Of a stretch of DNA of 64,000 nt, positions 45,339 through 53,265 are shown piece by piece. This stretch comes from Beduinella massiliensis (lineage in GTDB: Bacteria; Bacillota; Clostridia; Christensenellales; Aristaeellaceae). The stretch's first letter is position 1; every line of letters starts with the position of its first letter. Under the pieces are notes generated by a model that was not told where the DNA came from, made no database searches, and saw only the letters and a list, made by a program, of their open reading frames with translations. The stretch covers positions 3,317,605-3,381,604 of the forward strand of contig NZ_LT963430.1 of the NCBI RefSeq assembly GCF_900199405.1, read 5' to 3'. Made by a program: the position numbers and the translations under genes.

Positions 45339-45593
45339 ATGGATAATCGAAATCTGCCCGCTACCCCCGGCATCGGCCCCGAAGGACTGCCGACGCCCTC
45401 CCTGCCGGATCAGCAGCCCGCGACGCCCGGTCCCGGCCCTGAGGGGCTGCCGACGCCCTCCCTGCCCGGCCCGCCGCAATACGGAAATGGTGCATTCAGC
45501 TCCAGGCTGAAACGGCGCCTTCCGCAGCCTCCCGGGTTGAGCAGCAGGCGGCCGTCCGTCTCCTGCTCCGAATACCGGTGCGAGTGGCCGTAG
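45339..45593 (+). pseudogene. proline-rich repeat protein gene interrupted by a copied DNA segment
   Basis: ATG follows AAAAGGAG. The first 53 residues hold two units of PATPG(I/P)GPEGLPTPSLP encoded by two related 60-bp DNA units. From 45498 the DNA is a 100-bp exact copy of part of the phosphoesterase gene at 53330-53429, read antisense, and adds a nonsense tail (SSRLKRRLPQPPGLSSRR and on to a stop at 45593). The original gene probably continued past this point with a secreted or spore-surface domain that is now lost. Family of the intact protein uncertain. No gene recognised between 45598 and 45669. Confidence 0.6.
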
Positions 45594-45597
45594 ACCG
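45498..45597. repeat. 100-bp exact duplicate (copy in the proline-rich gene)
   Basis: From AGCTCCAGGCTGAAACGGCG to GGCCGTAGACCG, identical base for base and in the same orientation to 53330-53429, which is inside an intact phosphoesterase gene. No inverted ends, no target-site duplication and no transposase, so this is a copied fragment and not a mobile element. The flanking sequences differ immediately outside. Confidence 0.9.
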
Positions 45598-45669
45598 ATG
45601 CCTGCGCGCCGGGCGTCCTCTCGCTGACGCGGCGCTTGGCAGTCGCATTCTCCGCTGTGCCGCTCTGCT

Positions 45670-45846
45670 TTACGCGGCGCCATTTTTCGGTTCATCCTGC
45701 GCGGCGTCCTTTGCATCCCGAATCTCGCTCTTGAATTCCCGGATGCTCTGCCCTAGCGCCTTGCCGATTCCGGCAATCTTCCCGCCGCCGAAGATGACAA
45801 GCGCCAAAACGAGGATGAGAATCATCTCTGTTGTGCCCAGTCTCAT
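45670..45846 (-). CDS. tatA: TatA-family twin-arginine translocase subunit
   Basis: A 58-residue protein. The N-terminal membrane helix TTEMILILVLALVIF is followed by the FG hinge (FGGGKIAGIGKALGQSIREFK), an amphipathic helix and a charged tail (SEIRDAKDAAQDEPKNGAA). This is the typical TatA layout that forms the pore for folded proteins. AGGAGG lies before the ATG. It is the last gene of the TRAP-transporter operon whose first gene encodes a Tat-tagged enzyme, so it probably serves that enzyme. No tatC is in the window; it must be supplied elsewhere. Confidence 0.9.
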   Translation of the reverse strand: MRLGTTEMILILVLALVIFGGGKIAGIGKALGQSIREFKSEIRDAKDAAQDEPKNGAA

Positions 45847-45872
45847 AAAGCATTCCTCCTTTTCAAACCGCG

Positions 45873-47171
45873 TCATATGGCTGCTGCGCCGGTCAGCCAG
45901 ACAAGGCCCATGGAAATCGGCTCGAAATACGTAATGAGGAGCAGGGCTGCTGCCAGCGCGATAATGTAAGGTACGCAGGCCTTGGATATCTGCTCGAAGC
46001 TCAGCCGCCTGCTCATGCCGCACGCGACATACAGACAGTTCCCCACAGGAGGCGTAATCATTCCGATCCCCAGGTTCACGATCATCACGATTCCGACCAG
46101 ATAGGGATTGACGCCGACGCTCGTAAGCACCGGGAGAAGAATCGGCGTGAAGAGTGCAATGGCTGAAACGGCGTTGAGAAACATGCCGGCAAACAGGAGC
46201 AGAATGTTGAAGAGCATCAGAATGACATACTTGTTCGTTGTAATGCTTAGCATAGCCTCCGCCAAAATCTGCGGAATGTGTCCGCGCGTCAGAACGAAGC
46301 CGAAGGTCTGCACACTGCCTAAAATGAGCATAATGGTGCCCGCGCCGACAGCCGTATTCACCAGAATCTTCGGCAGGTCCTTCCACTTCAACGTCTTGTA
46401 AATCCATTTTCCGCAGATGATGCCGTATACGCAGGCAATCGCACCCGACTCGGTCGGCGTAAAAATTCCGGAGTAAATACCGCCAAGAATAATGAGAGGC
46501 ATCACGAGCGCCCAGATGCTCTCAAGGAAGGTTCTGACGGCCTCCTTTTTCGTGACCTGCTTTGTGTTCACGATGATGTTCGGATTTTTCTTCACGTACA
46601 AGTGCGCGTAGATCATCATCATAACCGCCATCAGAATGCCGGGGCCAAAGCCCGTCAAAAACAGCGTCCCTACAGATACCTCCGCAAGAACGGCATAGGA
46701 CACCATGCCGACGCTGGGCGGTATGATCTGTCCCAACGTGCCTGCGGCGGCGGCCGTCGCAAGGCTAAAGTCCTCATCGTACCCGGTTTTCTCCATCTCC
46801 GGCGTCATAATGCCGCCGATTGCGGCGGTTGTCGCCGGGGAGGAACCGGAAATTGCGGCAAAGAACGCACTGGCGGCGATGGTCACGTATGCCAAGCCTC
46901 CCTTGAAGCGGCGAAAAAAGAGGTTGATAAAATCGACCAGCTTTTTGCTCAGTCCCCCATCCCCCATCAGATTGCCGCACAGAATGAAAAGGGGAATTGC
47001 CATGAGCTGATACGAGGTCATTCCCGCAAACATGGTCTGCGCGACGACGACCATATTGACGCGCATACCCGTCATAACAATCGTGACGACGGCCGCCAGG
47101 CCAAGGCAAGCGCCAATCGGCGTGCCGATCAGCAAAAGAATACAGAATGTGCCAAACAGCCAGGGTATCAT
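45873..47171 (-). CDS. dctM: TRAP transporter large permease (DctM)
   Basis: A 432-residue membrane protein with about 12 helices, the ion-coupled channel subunit of a tripartite TRAP importer. Landmarks: LMAIPLFILCGNLMGDGGLS, the conserved ISGSSPATTAAIGGIMTPEM, AAAGTLGQIIPPSVGMVSYA, GGIYSGIFTPTESGAIACVY and GIGMITPPVGNCLYVACGMS. Its ATG directly follows the dctQ stop (TAGATG), with GGAGG inside the end of dctQ. Confidence 0.96.
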   Translation of the reverse strand: MIPWLFGTFCILLLIGTPIGACLGLAAVVTIVMTGMRVNMVVVAQTMFAGMTSYQLMAIPLFILCGNLMGDGGLSKKLVDFINLFFRRFKGGLAYVTIAASAFFAAISGSSPATTAAIGGIMTPEMEKTGYDEDFSLATAAAAGTLGQIIPPSVGMVSYAVLAEVSVGTLFLTGFGPGILMAVMMMIYAHLYVKKNPNIIVNTKQVTKKEAVRTFLESIWALVMPLIILGGIYSGIFTPTESGAIACVYGIICGKWIYKTLKWKDLPKILVNTAVGAGTIMLILGSVQTFGFVLTRGHIPQILAEAMLSITTNKYVILMLFNILLLFAGMFLNAVSAIALFTPILLPVLTSVGVNPYLVGIVMIVNLGIGMITPPVGNCLYVACGMSRRLSFEQISKACVPYIIALAAALLLITYFEPISMGLVWLTGAAAI

Positions 47172-47711
47172 CTACTCAACCTCCTCCGCGATCTCCGCCG
47201 CCGTTTTCTCTCTTCCGTCATTCGTGCTGTCTGCCTTAAAGAACGCCTTTAGCGCCAAATAGAGACTGTACACCGTCAGGAGCAACAGCCCCACCATCAT
47301 GATGATGTAAATAAGACCCATCGGCCATTTAAGTATCGGTGTAAATTGCTCCATTAGCCGCGGAAGCTGAACTGCGCAATAATAGTTCACCATGCCGTAG
47401 AAAATGCCGCACATAAGCCAAGCAAGGCATTTCATCGTGCGTTTGACGACCCCCGGCATTTTGTTTTGAATCAGCTCCACACCGATCAGTTTACCGCGGC
47501 GCGCCGCAATATAGCTGGCAAACGTCGTACTCCAGAGAAAGCAGTACTGCGAAAGCTCAGTCGTCCAGTTGACTGTCAGCGCGCTCATACGAGCGACTAC
47601 CTGAAGCGTGACGCAAAACAGCATCCCGCCCACGGAAACGGCAGCGCCCAGATATGCGAAGCGGTCCATATTCTGAAAGAACCGATCCGCGCCGCTGAAA
47701 AATTTGTTCAA
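47172..47711 (-). CDS. dctQ: TRAP transporter small permease (DctQ)
   Basis: About 179 residues with four membrane helices (DRFAYLGAAVSVGGMLFCVT, the conserved NWTTELSQYCFLWSTTFASY and two more), the small subunit that links DctM and the binding protein. A TTG at 47711 is preferred because AAGGAGG stands eight bases before it; an ATG at 47732 would put this ribosome site inside the gene. A 9-bp hairpin separates it from dctP. Confidence 0.9.
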   Translation of the reverse strand: MNKFFSGADRFFQNMDRFAYLGAAVSVGGMLFCVTLQVVARMSALTVNWTTELSQYCFLWSTTFASYIAARRGKLIGVELIQNKMPGVVKRTMKCLAWLMCGIFYGMVNYYCAVQLPRLMEQFTPILKWPMGLIYIIMMVGLLLLTVYSLYLALKAFFKADSTNDGREKTAAEIAEEVE

Positions 47712-47738
47712 GGTGCCGGCCTCCTTTTTCATGGAATG

Positions 47739-47761
47739 AAGGCCGGGACGAGCCCGGCCTT
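47739..47761 (-). promoter_or_regulatory. intercistronic hairpin between dctP and dctQ
   Basis: AAGGCCGGG (47739-47747) and CCCGGCCTT (47753-47761) form a perfect stem with no U-run. Such hairpins after binding-protein genes protect the upstream message and raise its level over the permease genes. Confidence 0.6.
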
Positions 47762-47773
47762 GAGGGAAGTGGG

Positions 47774-48766
47774 TCACTCGCTGACCTTGGCCTGAGCGGC
47801 CTGAAGCGCTTCTATGTACGGGCGCAGGTCGGTGTTCATGTACTTCTCAATCACGGGCGCGACAGCCTCCTTGAACGGGGTAAGGTCGTCGATGTAGGTC
47901 ACAACGATATCAGCGCCTGCGGCGATCACCTCGTCAAGCTGCTTTTCCTCGGTCTCCTGCGCCAGCTTGATCTGATAATCGGCGGCCTCGTCAAAGGACT
48001 TCTGCACGGCCTCCTGTTCCTCGACGGTGAGAGAGTTCCACAGATCGAGGTTCATGGTCACCGGTTCCACCGTAAACACGTGGCGGGTCATGGAAAAGTA
48101 GCGGTTTACCTCGTAGTACTTGTTGTTGATGTAGTTGTTCTGCGGGTTTTCTTGTGCGTCCACCGTGCCCATCTGCAGAGCGGTGAAGACCTCGGAATTG
48201 GCCAGCGGCACCGCGTTCATGCCCAACGCATTCATCATGTCCGCGAAGACCTGACTTTCAGCGATGCGAATTGTCAGTCCCTTTAGATCCTCCACCTTTT
48301 CTATCGGACGCTTGGAGTTGGAAATGTTGCGCCAGCCGTTGTACCAGTAGCCCAGCAGCTTGAGGTTGTACTTCTCGCACTCCTGCGCAAAAACCTCCGC
48401 TTCCTCGGTCTTCATCATCGCAAATGCCTGTTCCGCAGTATCAAACATGTAGGGCAGATTCATCGCGTCGAAGGCCGGAACGATGTTGCACACGCTCATC
48501 GGGTTCTCTATGCAGATATCGATCGTCCCCAGCGCGTTGCCTTCGACGGCTTTGGAGCCGGTTGCAAGCTGATTCGCCGGATAGATATCCAGAGACAGCG
48601 TGCCGTTCGAGTACTCCTGCAGCTTTTCATTCCAGAACTCAGCGCCCAGCTGATACGGGTGAACGGTCGAGCCGATATGGTGCGTTGCGAACGCATAGTC
48701 GGCGGATGCGGCGGCGCACATCAGCACGAGGATGGCGCAAAGCAGCATTGTGAAAATCTTTTTCAT
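47774..48766 (-). CDS. dctP: TRAP transporter solute-binding protein (DctP)
   Basis: A 330-residue periplasmic-type binding protein with signal peptide (IFTMLLCAILVLMCAAASA). Family landmarks: NEKLQEYSNGTLSLDIYPAN, the substrate-carboxylate-binding Arg in LKGLTIRIAESQVF, ALQMGTVDAQENPQNNYINN and a C-terminal long helix. DctP proteins bind organic or sugar acids through the Arg, which fits the sugar-acid dehydratase gene just upstream. Confidence 0.95.
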   Translation of the reverse strand: MKKIFTMLLCAILVLMCAAASADYAFATHHIGSTVHPYQLGAEFWNEKLQEYSNGTLSLDIYPANQLATGSKAVEGNALGTIDICIENPMSVCNIVPAFDAMNLPYMFDTAEQAFAMMKTEEAEVFAQECEKYNLKLLGYWYNGWRNISNSKRPIEKVEDLKGLTIRIAESQVFADMMNALGMNAVPLANSEVFTALQMGTVDAQENPQNNYINNKYYEVNRYFSMTRHVFTVEPVTMNLDLWNSLTVEEQEAVQKSFDEAADYQIKLAQETEEKQLDEVIAAGADIVVTYIDDLTPFKEAVAPVIEKYMNTDLRPYIEALQAAQAKVSE

Positions 48767-48820
48767 GAGGGTCTCCTCCTAAATTCAAATTTGAAAGGCC
48801 ATGGCTTCCGCCGATGAAAA

Positions 48821-50089
48821 TTAACGGTCGATGATGGAGCCGTCCTCATGCGTGCTCCAGCTCGGCTTCCTGCCCTGGAAGGGGAACTTTTCCGCGATGT
48901 TTTCGACCAGGTCGATTCCGAGGCCGGGGCCTTCCGGCATGGTGATGTAACCGTCCTCCACGCTAAGGGGCGCGCCCTTGATCATAGCGTTGAAGTCGCC
49001 GAACGTGCCCGGCCATTCCTGCACCTCGAAATTCGGCGCGACGGCATCGATATGCAGCGCGGCGACCGTGGAAATCGGCCCCAACGGGTTGTGCGGAATG
49101 ATGCCCACGCTCTTGGCCTCGGCAATGCGTGCAACCTTCATACCGGCCGTGATGCCGCCGATCACGCACATGTCGGGACGCAGATAGGCCACGTCGGTGT
49201 TATCCACGAGGTTGGCCAGCTCATAGATGTTGAAGCAGCGCTCGCCGTTTGCAATCGGAATCGGGCACTGGGCGGAGACGTATTTGGCAACCTCCGGATA
49301 ATCGTTGAATGGGTCCTCAAAGAAGTGAATGATGTACTTGTCGAGTACCTTGCCGATTTCGATCGCCTCGACCGGCTTGCACTGGCGATGAATTTCAAGT
49401 GACAGATCGATTTCGTATCCGACGGCCTTTCGGATGGCCTTGAACATGGCTTCGTTCTTGGAGCACATGGCCGCGACGGTATCCGAGGCGTTAGAGCTCA
49501 ACGGGCGCACCCGGACGTGCTTCCAGCCCTCGTCGACGAGCGCCTTGACTTTGCTCGCCACCTCTTCCGGCGTCTTGCCCGACGTCGTCTCATAGGCGCG
49601 GATCTTGTCGCGCACCTTGCCGCCCAGGAGCTGGTAAACCGGCACGCCCAGCGCCTTCCCCTTGATGTCCCACAGGGCGATGTCGATGCCTGAAATCGCG
49701 GCGTTGACGATGGTGCCCCGGAAGTGGGGCGTGCGGGTCATGGCATTCCAGAGCCATTCAATGCGGAACGGATCCTGCCCGACGAGCAGGGATTCCAGCA
49801 CCCTGAGCGCCTCGGCAGTCGCTGTCTGCCAGGCCCACGCGCCGCATTCTCCCCAGCCAACGATGCCGGAATCCGTTTCGACCCTAACCAGCAGCCAGCG
49901 AGACGCGCAGAGAATCGGTTCAACCTTGGTGATTTTCATGGCACTTCCTCCTTGATAATGGGGTGATTCGACGGGCGCTTCTGCATAAGCGGCGGACGGT
50001 CCGAGCATGCCCAGCATGTTGCTGGCCGCCAGGCCCATTGAGCATGCCGATGCTCCCTTGAGAAAGGTTCTGCGGGAGATGTTGTTCAT
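48821..50089 (-). CDS. enolase-superfamily sugar-acid dehydratase with Tat signal peptide
   Basis: Mandelate-racemase/muconate-lactonising family, closest by pattern to D-galactonate/mannonate dehydratases. Landmarks: LVRVETDSGIVGWGECGAW, ISGIDIALWDIKGKALG, LEIHRQCKPVEAIEIGKVL, FFEDPFNDYP, IANGERCFN and PHNPLGPISTVAALHIDAV. The N-terminus is a Tat signal: NNISRRTFLKG, a hydrophobic stretch with many Ala, Gly and Met, and AAYAEA. ATG at 50089 has AAAGG nine bases upstream (50092 and 50098 also possible). A second start, ATG 49939 with a perfect AAGGAGG, gives a 372-residue form without the signal (MKITKVEPILCAS, the usual start of this family). Both forms may be made. Confidence 0.9.
   Translation of the reverse strand: MNNISRRTFLKGASACSMGLAASNMLGMLGPSAAYAEAPVESPHYQGGSAMKITKVEPILCASRWLLVRVETDSGIVGWGECGAWAWQTATAEALRVLESLLVGQDPFRIEWLWNAMTRTPHFRGTIVNAAISGIDIALWDIKGKALGVPVYQLLGGKVRDKIRAYETTSGKTPEEVASKVKALVDEGWKHVRVRPLSSNASDTVAAMCSKNEAMFKAIRKAVGYEIDLSLEIHRQCKPVEAIEIGKVLDKYIIHFFEDPFNDYPEVAKYVSAQCPIPIANGERCFNIYELANLVDNTDVAYLRPDMCVIGGITAGMKVARIAEAKSVGIIPHNPLGPISTVAALHIDAVAPNFEVQEWPGTFGDFNAMIKGAPLSVEDGYITMPEGPGLGIDLVENIAEKFPFQGRKPSWSTHEDGSIIDR
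49939..49952 (-). promoter_or_regulatory. internal ribosome binding site and second start of the dehydratase
   Basis: AAGGAGGAAGTGCC-ATG lies inside the coding region, at the junction of signal peptide and enzyme. The upstream frame reads through it as YQGGSAM. It is the strongest ribosome site around the gene and would yield a cytoplasmic enzyme of normal length. Confidence 0.7.
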
Positions 50090-50157
50090 CATGTTCATCC
50101 TTTCCAGAAATCATTGGGTGGTTTCGGTGTGTCGTTTGCGTCCCGCTCGTTGCCGTT

Positions 50158-50186
50158 AGTATATTTGTGCAAATTCTTGCGGTCAA
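50158..50186 (-). promoter_or_regulatory. promoter of the dehydratase-TRAP-tatA operon
   Basis: Leftward -35 TTGACC (50181-50186), 17-bp spacer, -10 TATACT (50158-50163). The 300 bases further upstream, to the terminator at 50493, hold no gene I can support; they may contain binding sites for the AraC regulator. Confidence 0.75.
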
Positions 50187-50484
50187 GGTTCACTAAATTG
50201 CCCGATTTTTTCGCATACGGGCCCTGAGTAGCGTGCGTAAAACCCGAAAACCCGTCTGTTTTACCGTAGATGAACCTCGCCTGCATCAGTTTTTGCGGGT
50301 CAGGACGCCCTCTTTTTCCGGTCTTCGCCGGGGAAAGAACGGGCCGGAAAAGTTGATGCTCCGCTTTGTATGAGGCCTCGCCGTTTAAAAGGGAGGCGGA
50401 GCGGCGGCGCCCGACAATACAGGAAAGCACGTGCTGTACGAGGCGCCTTCGGCGCTTCACAAAACGCGCGCTAAACTCCCGCCG

Positions 50485-50520
50485 CAAAAAAACCTGAACC
50501 CGCGAATCTGCGGGTTCAGG
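50485..50520 (-). terminator. terminator of the AraC-family regulator gene
   Basis: CCTGAACCCGC (50493-50503) pairs with GCGGGTTCAGG (50510-50520); on the minus strand TTTTTTT follows. Confidence 0.85.
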
Positions 50521-50568
50521 CGCTGGCGTATGTTGTTTTACGCCGTCTTTCGGACAGGACGGCGTGGT

Positions 50569-52881
50569 TTAGAGTGCGGTGTCCGTCTTGCGGAATACGC
50601 TGGGCGTGCTGCCCATGTATTTTTTGAAGGCGCGCGTCATGGTCAGTGTATTTGTGTACCCAACGGCCACGGCGATGTCGCTCAGCGGCACATTGGTATG
50701 TTCGATTTCATATTTGGCCGCCTCAATCCGCAGGCGATGCAGGCTCTCCAGAAAGCCCTGCCCCAAATTTTTCTGAAACTCGCGGGAAAGCGTGGATACG
50801 CTCATGCCAAATTCCTCCGCCAATATTGAAAGCGAAAGGCCGGAATCGCGAAAGTGCGCATGCATGTATTGGTAAACCGAGGCAAACTGCCCGGAATACT
50901 GACCGTGAATCCGATTATCCCGGTGCGTCTCAAGCTGGCAAAATACGTGCTGCCAAAGGGACAGCACCTCGCTTTTTCCTTCGGGGCGGAGAAGCTCTGC
51001 GGTATCCAAATTCATCTGCTCCAGCAAAAATATATTGCTTTCATTCGTCTCGGTAATCATGGTCAGCGTCAGTTGCAGAATGCTGGTAAGCTGCTGGGTA
51101 CGCAGGTGCCGGCTTTTCTGCTGGAAAAGTGTTTCGACCATTTCCTTGAAACAGGCATAGGCTTCATCGTAACGCTCCATGTAGACCAAGTCCGCCATGT
51201 GCATGTTCTGCTTGAGCAGCGCGTTGAGGCTGATATGCTCCGAACGGCCGCTCTCCTTCTCTTCGACGAGCGCGGCATGCAGCATGGCCTCATGGTAAGC
51301 GTGGCTGAAGCTGTCCTGACCGGAGCAAACCTTGCTCACGCCATACTGCAATCTTTCGCAAAGCTGTGTGCTGATGAGGGAGACCCAGCTTTCAAGCCGC
51401 TGGCGGACGAAGTCTTCTGCTTCGTCTCCGGGAACGCACACGACGATCAGCAGGCAGGATTGCAGCATCAGGCATTGCGCGTCCAGCCCCTCCAGTTGAG
51501 GGCTCAGCGCCTCGGATACAGCGGCGAGCGTAATGTGGCAACGATAGCGATACTCCTGATCGCTGCAATCCACGTGTCCCCAGCGCCCATCGTCGGGATA
51601 GAGGGTTATGAGCAGGTATCGGCTGAGGAGTCCGGGAATCCCCAGCTCTTCGAGCTGCTCCGCGGTCAGCGAGGGATACTGATCCAGCGCGAGCTGTTCC
51701 AGACAGGCTCTGCGGAGCTGGCGAATCTGCTCATCGATGGTTTTCTGGCTGGTGGAGAGCTGCTGGTAATAGTGATGAATGGCGTACGCGATCTTTTCCA
51801 GCTCATCCGTATTGCTTTGATCTTCCGCCTGCGCGTCCGAAACGGGAACCTCCTCGCTGATTTGCCTGAGCGGCCTGAGTACGTGCAGGATAAAATAAGT
51901 GTAAATAAAGACCATGGACAGCACCCAAAGCACATTGAGCGCGATCATCAGTCTGAACCACGCGGAGGTCACGGCGCTAGTTACGCCTGTTTCACGAAGC
52001 ACGGCGATCAGCATACAGCGCGGAGCCTCAAGCTCAAAGCGCATGAGCGTGTATTGCCCCACATTCTCGACCAGCGCTTCGCCGAGCAGACGGTCTTCCT
52101 CCACGGGAAGCGCGCCGCCGCCTTTCATAAGCGTCTGTCCATCCGGCAGCACGCAGACCATCTGTTCCGTGTCATACGACCTGCCGCTGCTGTCCCGAAG
52201 CAGGCTCTCCTGAAAAACCTCGTCGGAGATGCCGCAAAGCAGAAACGAATCGTCGACAGCGCACACGACATAGACCGGGGAGGAGGCGTAATGTGTCGGT
52301 TTCGCCGCCAACAGTGTACCGTTTTTAAGATTTGCAGTATCGCCCTGCAAATTGATTATCATGCGCAGCTCTTCGACGCCATGGCATACAGCGGCATAGC
52401 GCCCGTTTTCAGCGAGGGCGATGTATACGTCCGAATGCGGAAGACAGAGCACAATTTCGGAATAGTTCTGATTGACCATGGCAAAGCTCAGCAGGCGATT
52501 GAACATCCTATGCGGGTCAGTGCCGCGTTGAAACGGGGACATGTTTTCCACGACGTGAAAACCTGGCTCGGTCATTTGGGCGAGCAGCTCCGTGGAGGTA
52601 TACGCTTCAAGGGTAGGCAGTGCATCGATGGAGGTATACAGATTCTCGCAGAAGGAATCGGTGTCGTCGACAACTTGCAAAAACAGCTGTGTGTTCACTT
52701 CAAGACGATCATAATTTTCCGCTCGATAGCGAGAGGTATTTTCCCTTTCGATGTTCAGGACAACAATGGACGTAATGCACCCCAACAGGCCAACGCAAAA
52801 ACAGATGCTAAGCTGATAGCGCTGCTTTCTCGTCAGCCGGCCCATCCTTTCGCGTATATGCAAAGATGCCCACGCGCCCAT
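50569..52881 (-). CDS. membrane-anchored AraC-family regulator with extracytoplasmic sensor
   Basis: A 770-residue one-protein sensor-regulator of the type common next to clostridial and Paenibacillus sugar operons. Two membrane helices (about 22-42 and 312-335, WFRLMIALNVLWVLSMVFIY) enclose a Cache-like extracellular domain. A linker with a coiled-coil-like stretch follows (TDELEKIAYAIHHYYQQLST), and the C-terminal 100 residues form the AraC DNA-binding domain (LSLSILAEEFGMSVSTLSRE and the second helix-turn-helix VPLSDIAVAVGYTNTLTMTR). It likely senses the extracellular sugar acid and activates the TRAP/dehydratase operon in front of it. A palindrome lies upstream (52921-52950). Confidence 0.92.
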   Translation of the reverse strand: MGAWASLHIRERMGRLTRKQRYQLSICFCVGLLGCITSIVVLNIERENTSRYRAENYDRLEVNTQLFLQVVDDTDSFCENLYTSIDALPTLEAYTSTELLAQMTEPGFHVVENMSPFQRGTDPHRMFNRLLSFAMVNQNYSEIVLCLPHSDVYIALAENGRYAAVCHGVEELRMIINLQGDTANLKNGTLLAAKPTHYASSPVYVVCAVDDSFLLCGISDEVFQESLLRDSSGRSYDTEQMVCVLPDGQTLMKGGGALPVEEDRLLGEALVENVGQYTLMRFELEAPRCMLIAVLRETGVTSAVTSAWFRLMIALNVLWVLSMVFIYTYFILHVLRPLRQISEEVPVSDAQAEDQSNTDELEKIAYAIHHYYQQLSTSQKTIDEQIRQLRRACLEQLALDQYPSLTAEQLEELGIPGLLSRYLLITLYPDDGRWGHVDCSDQEYRYRCHITLAAVSEALSPQLEGLDAQCLMLQSCLLIVVCVPGDEAEDFVRQRLESWVSLISTQLCERLQYGVSKVCSGQDSFSHAYHEAMLHAALVEEKESGRSEHISLNALLKQNMHMADLVYMERYDEAYACFKEMVETLFQQKSRHLRTQQLTSILQLTLTMITETNESNIFLLEQMNLDTAELLRPEGKSEVLSLWQHVFCQLETHRDNRIHGQYSGQFASVYQYMHAHFRDSGLSLSILAEEFGMSVSTLSREFQKNLGQGFLESLHRLRIEAAKYEIEHTNVPLSDIAVAVGYTNTLTMTRAFKKYMGSTPSVFRKTDTAL

Positions 52882-52920
52882 TCACAAATCCCCACCTTTT
52901 TCTATCAATCAAGGGCAGAT

Positions 52921-52950
52921 TTTTCATCATGGATTCCCGCATGATGAAAA
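52921..52950 (-). promoter_or_regulatory. palindrome upstream of the AraC-family regulator gene
   Basis: TTTTCATCATG and CATGATGAAAA are perfect 11-bp arms around GATTCCCG. It lies 40 bases upstream of the start codon and downstream of a TATAAT (52973-52978, minus strand). It may be an operator or a leader hairpin. The rest of 52951-53265 holds no supported gene. Confidence 0.5.
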
Positions 52951-53265
52951 TTCATTAGGATCTGCCGAGAATATTATAACATAGCTGCCCGCTGGATTCC
53001 TCATGCACTTTTGTTCACATCGCGCCTCATTGCCTGAAATAAATGACGGATAAGCCCTTCAATATTTGCAGCGTCCAGCAAGCCGCGTTTCTTTTGCTCT
53101 GCAAGCTGCGTGAACGATAGGGAAAAAAGGCGTTAAACGTGTATGCTGTACGAGGGTCAGCAATGGGCCGATCAAGGGCGACGACAGCATGCGCGGCGTT
53201 TCGCCCCCATAAGGCAAAAAACGCCGGGGCATCGCGGTTCAAAGCGCTGCCCCGGCGCGCTCGTC

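Noticed and set aside
45498-45597. Insertion sequence or MITE as explanation for the 100-bp duplicate
   Set aside because: No terminal inverted repeats, no target duplication, and the donor is plain coding sequence of a conserved enzyme.
45192-45716. 174-codon leftward frame across the duplicated segment
   Set aside because: It runs through the promoter of the GNAT gene and the copied fragment; no ribosome site or family.
50095-50487. 130-codon frame upstream of the dehydratase
   Set aside because: It covers the promoter at 50158-50186 and has no coding character or recognisable family.
50854-52944. Open frame of 696 codons opposite the membrane AraC gene
   Set aside because: The AraC gene has clear domains, ribosome site and terminator; the opposite frame has none.
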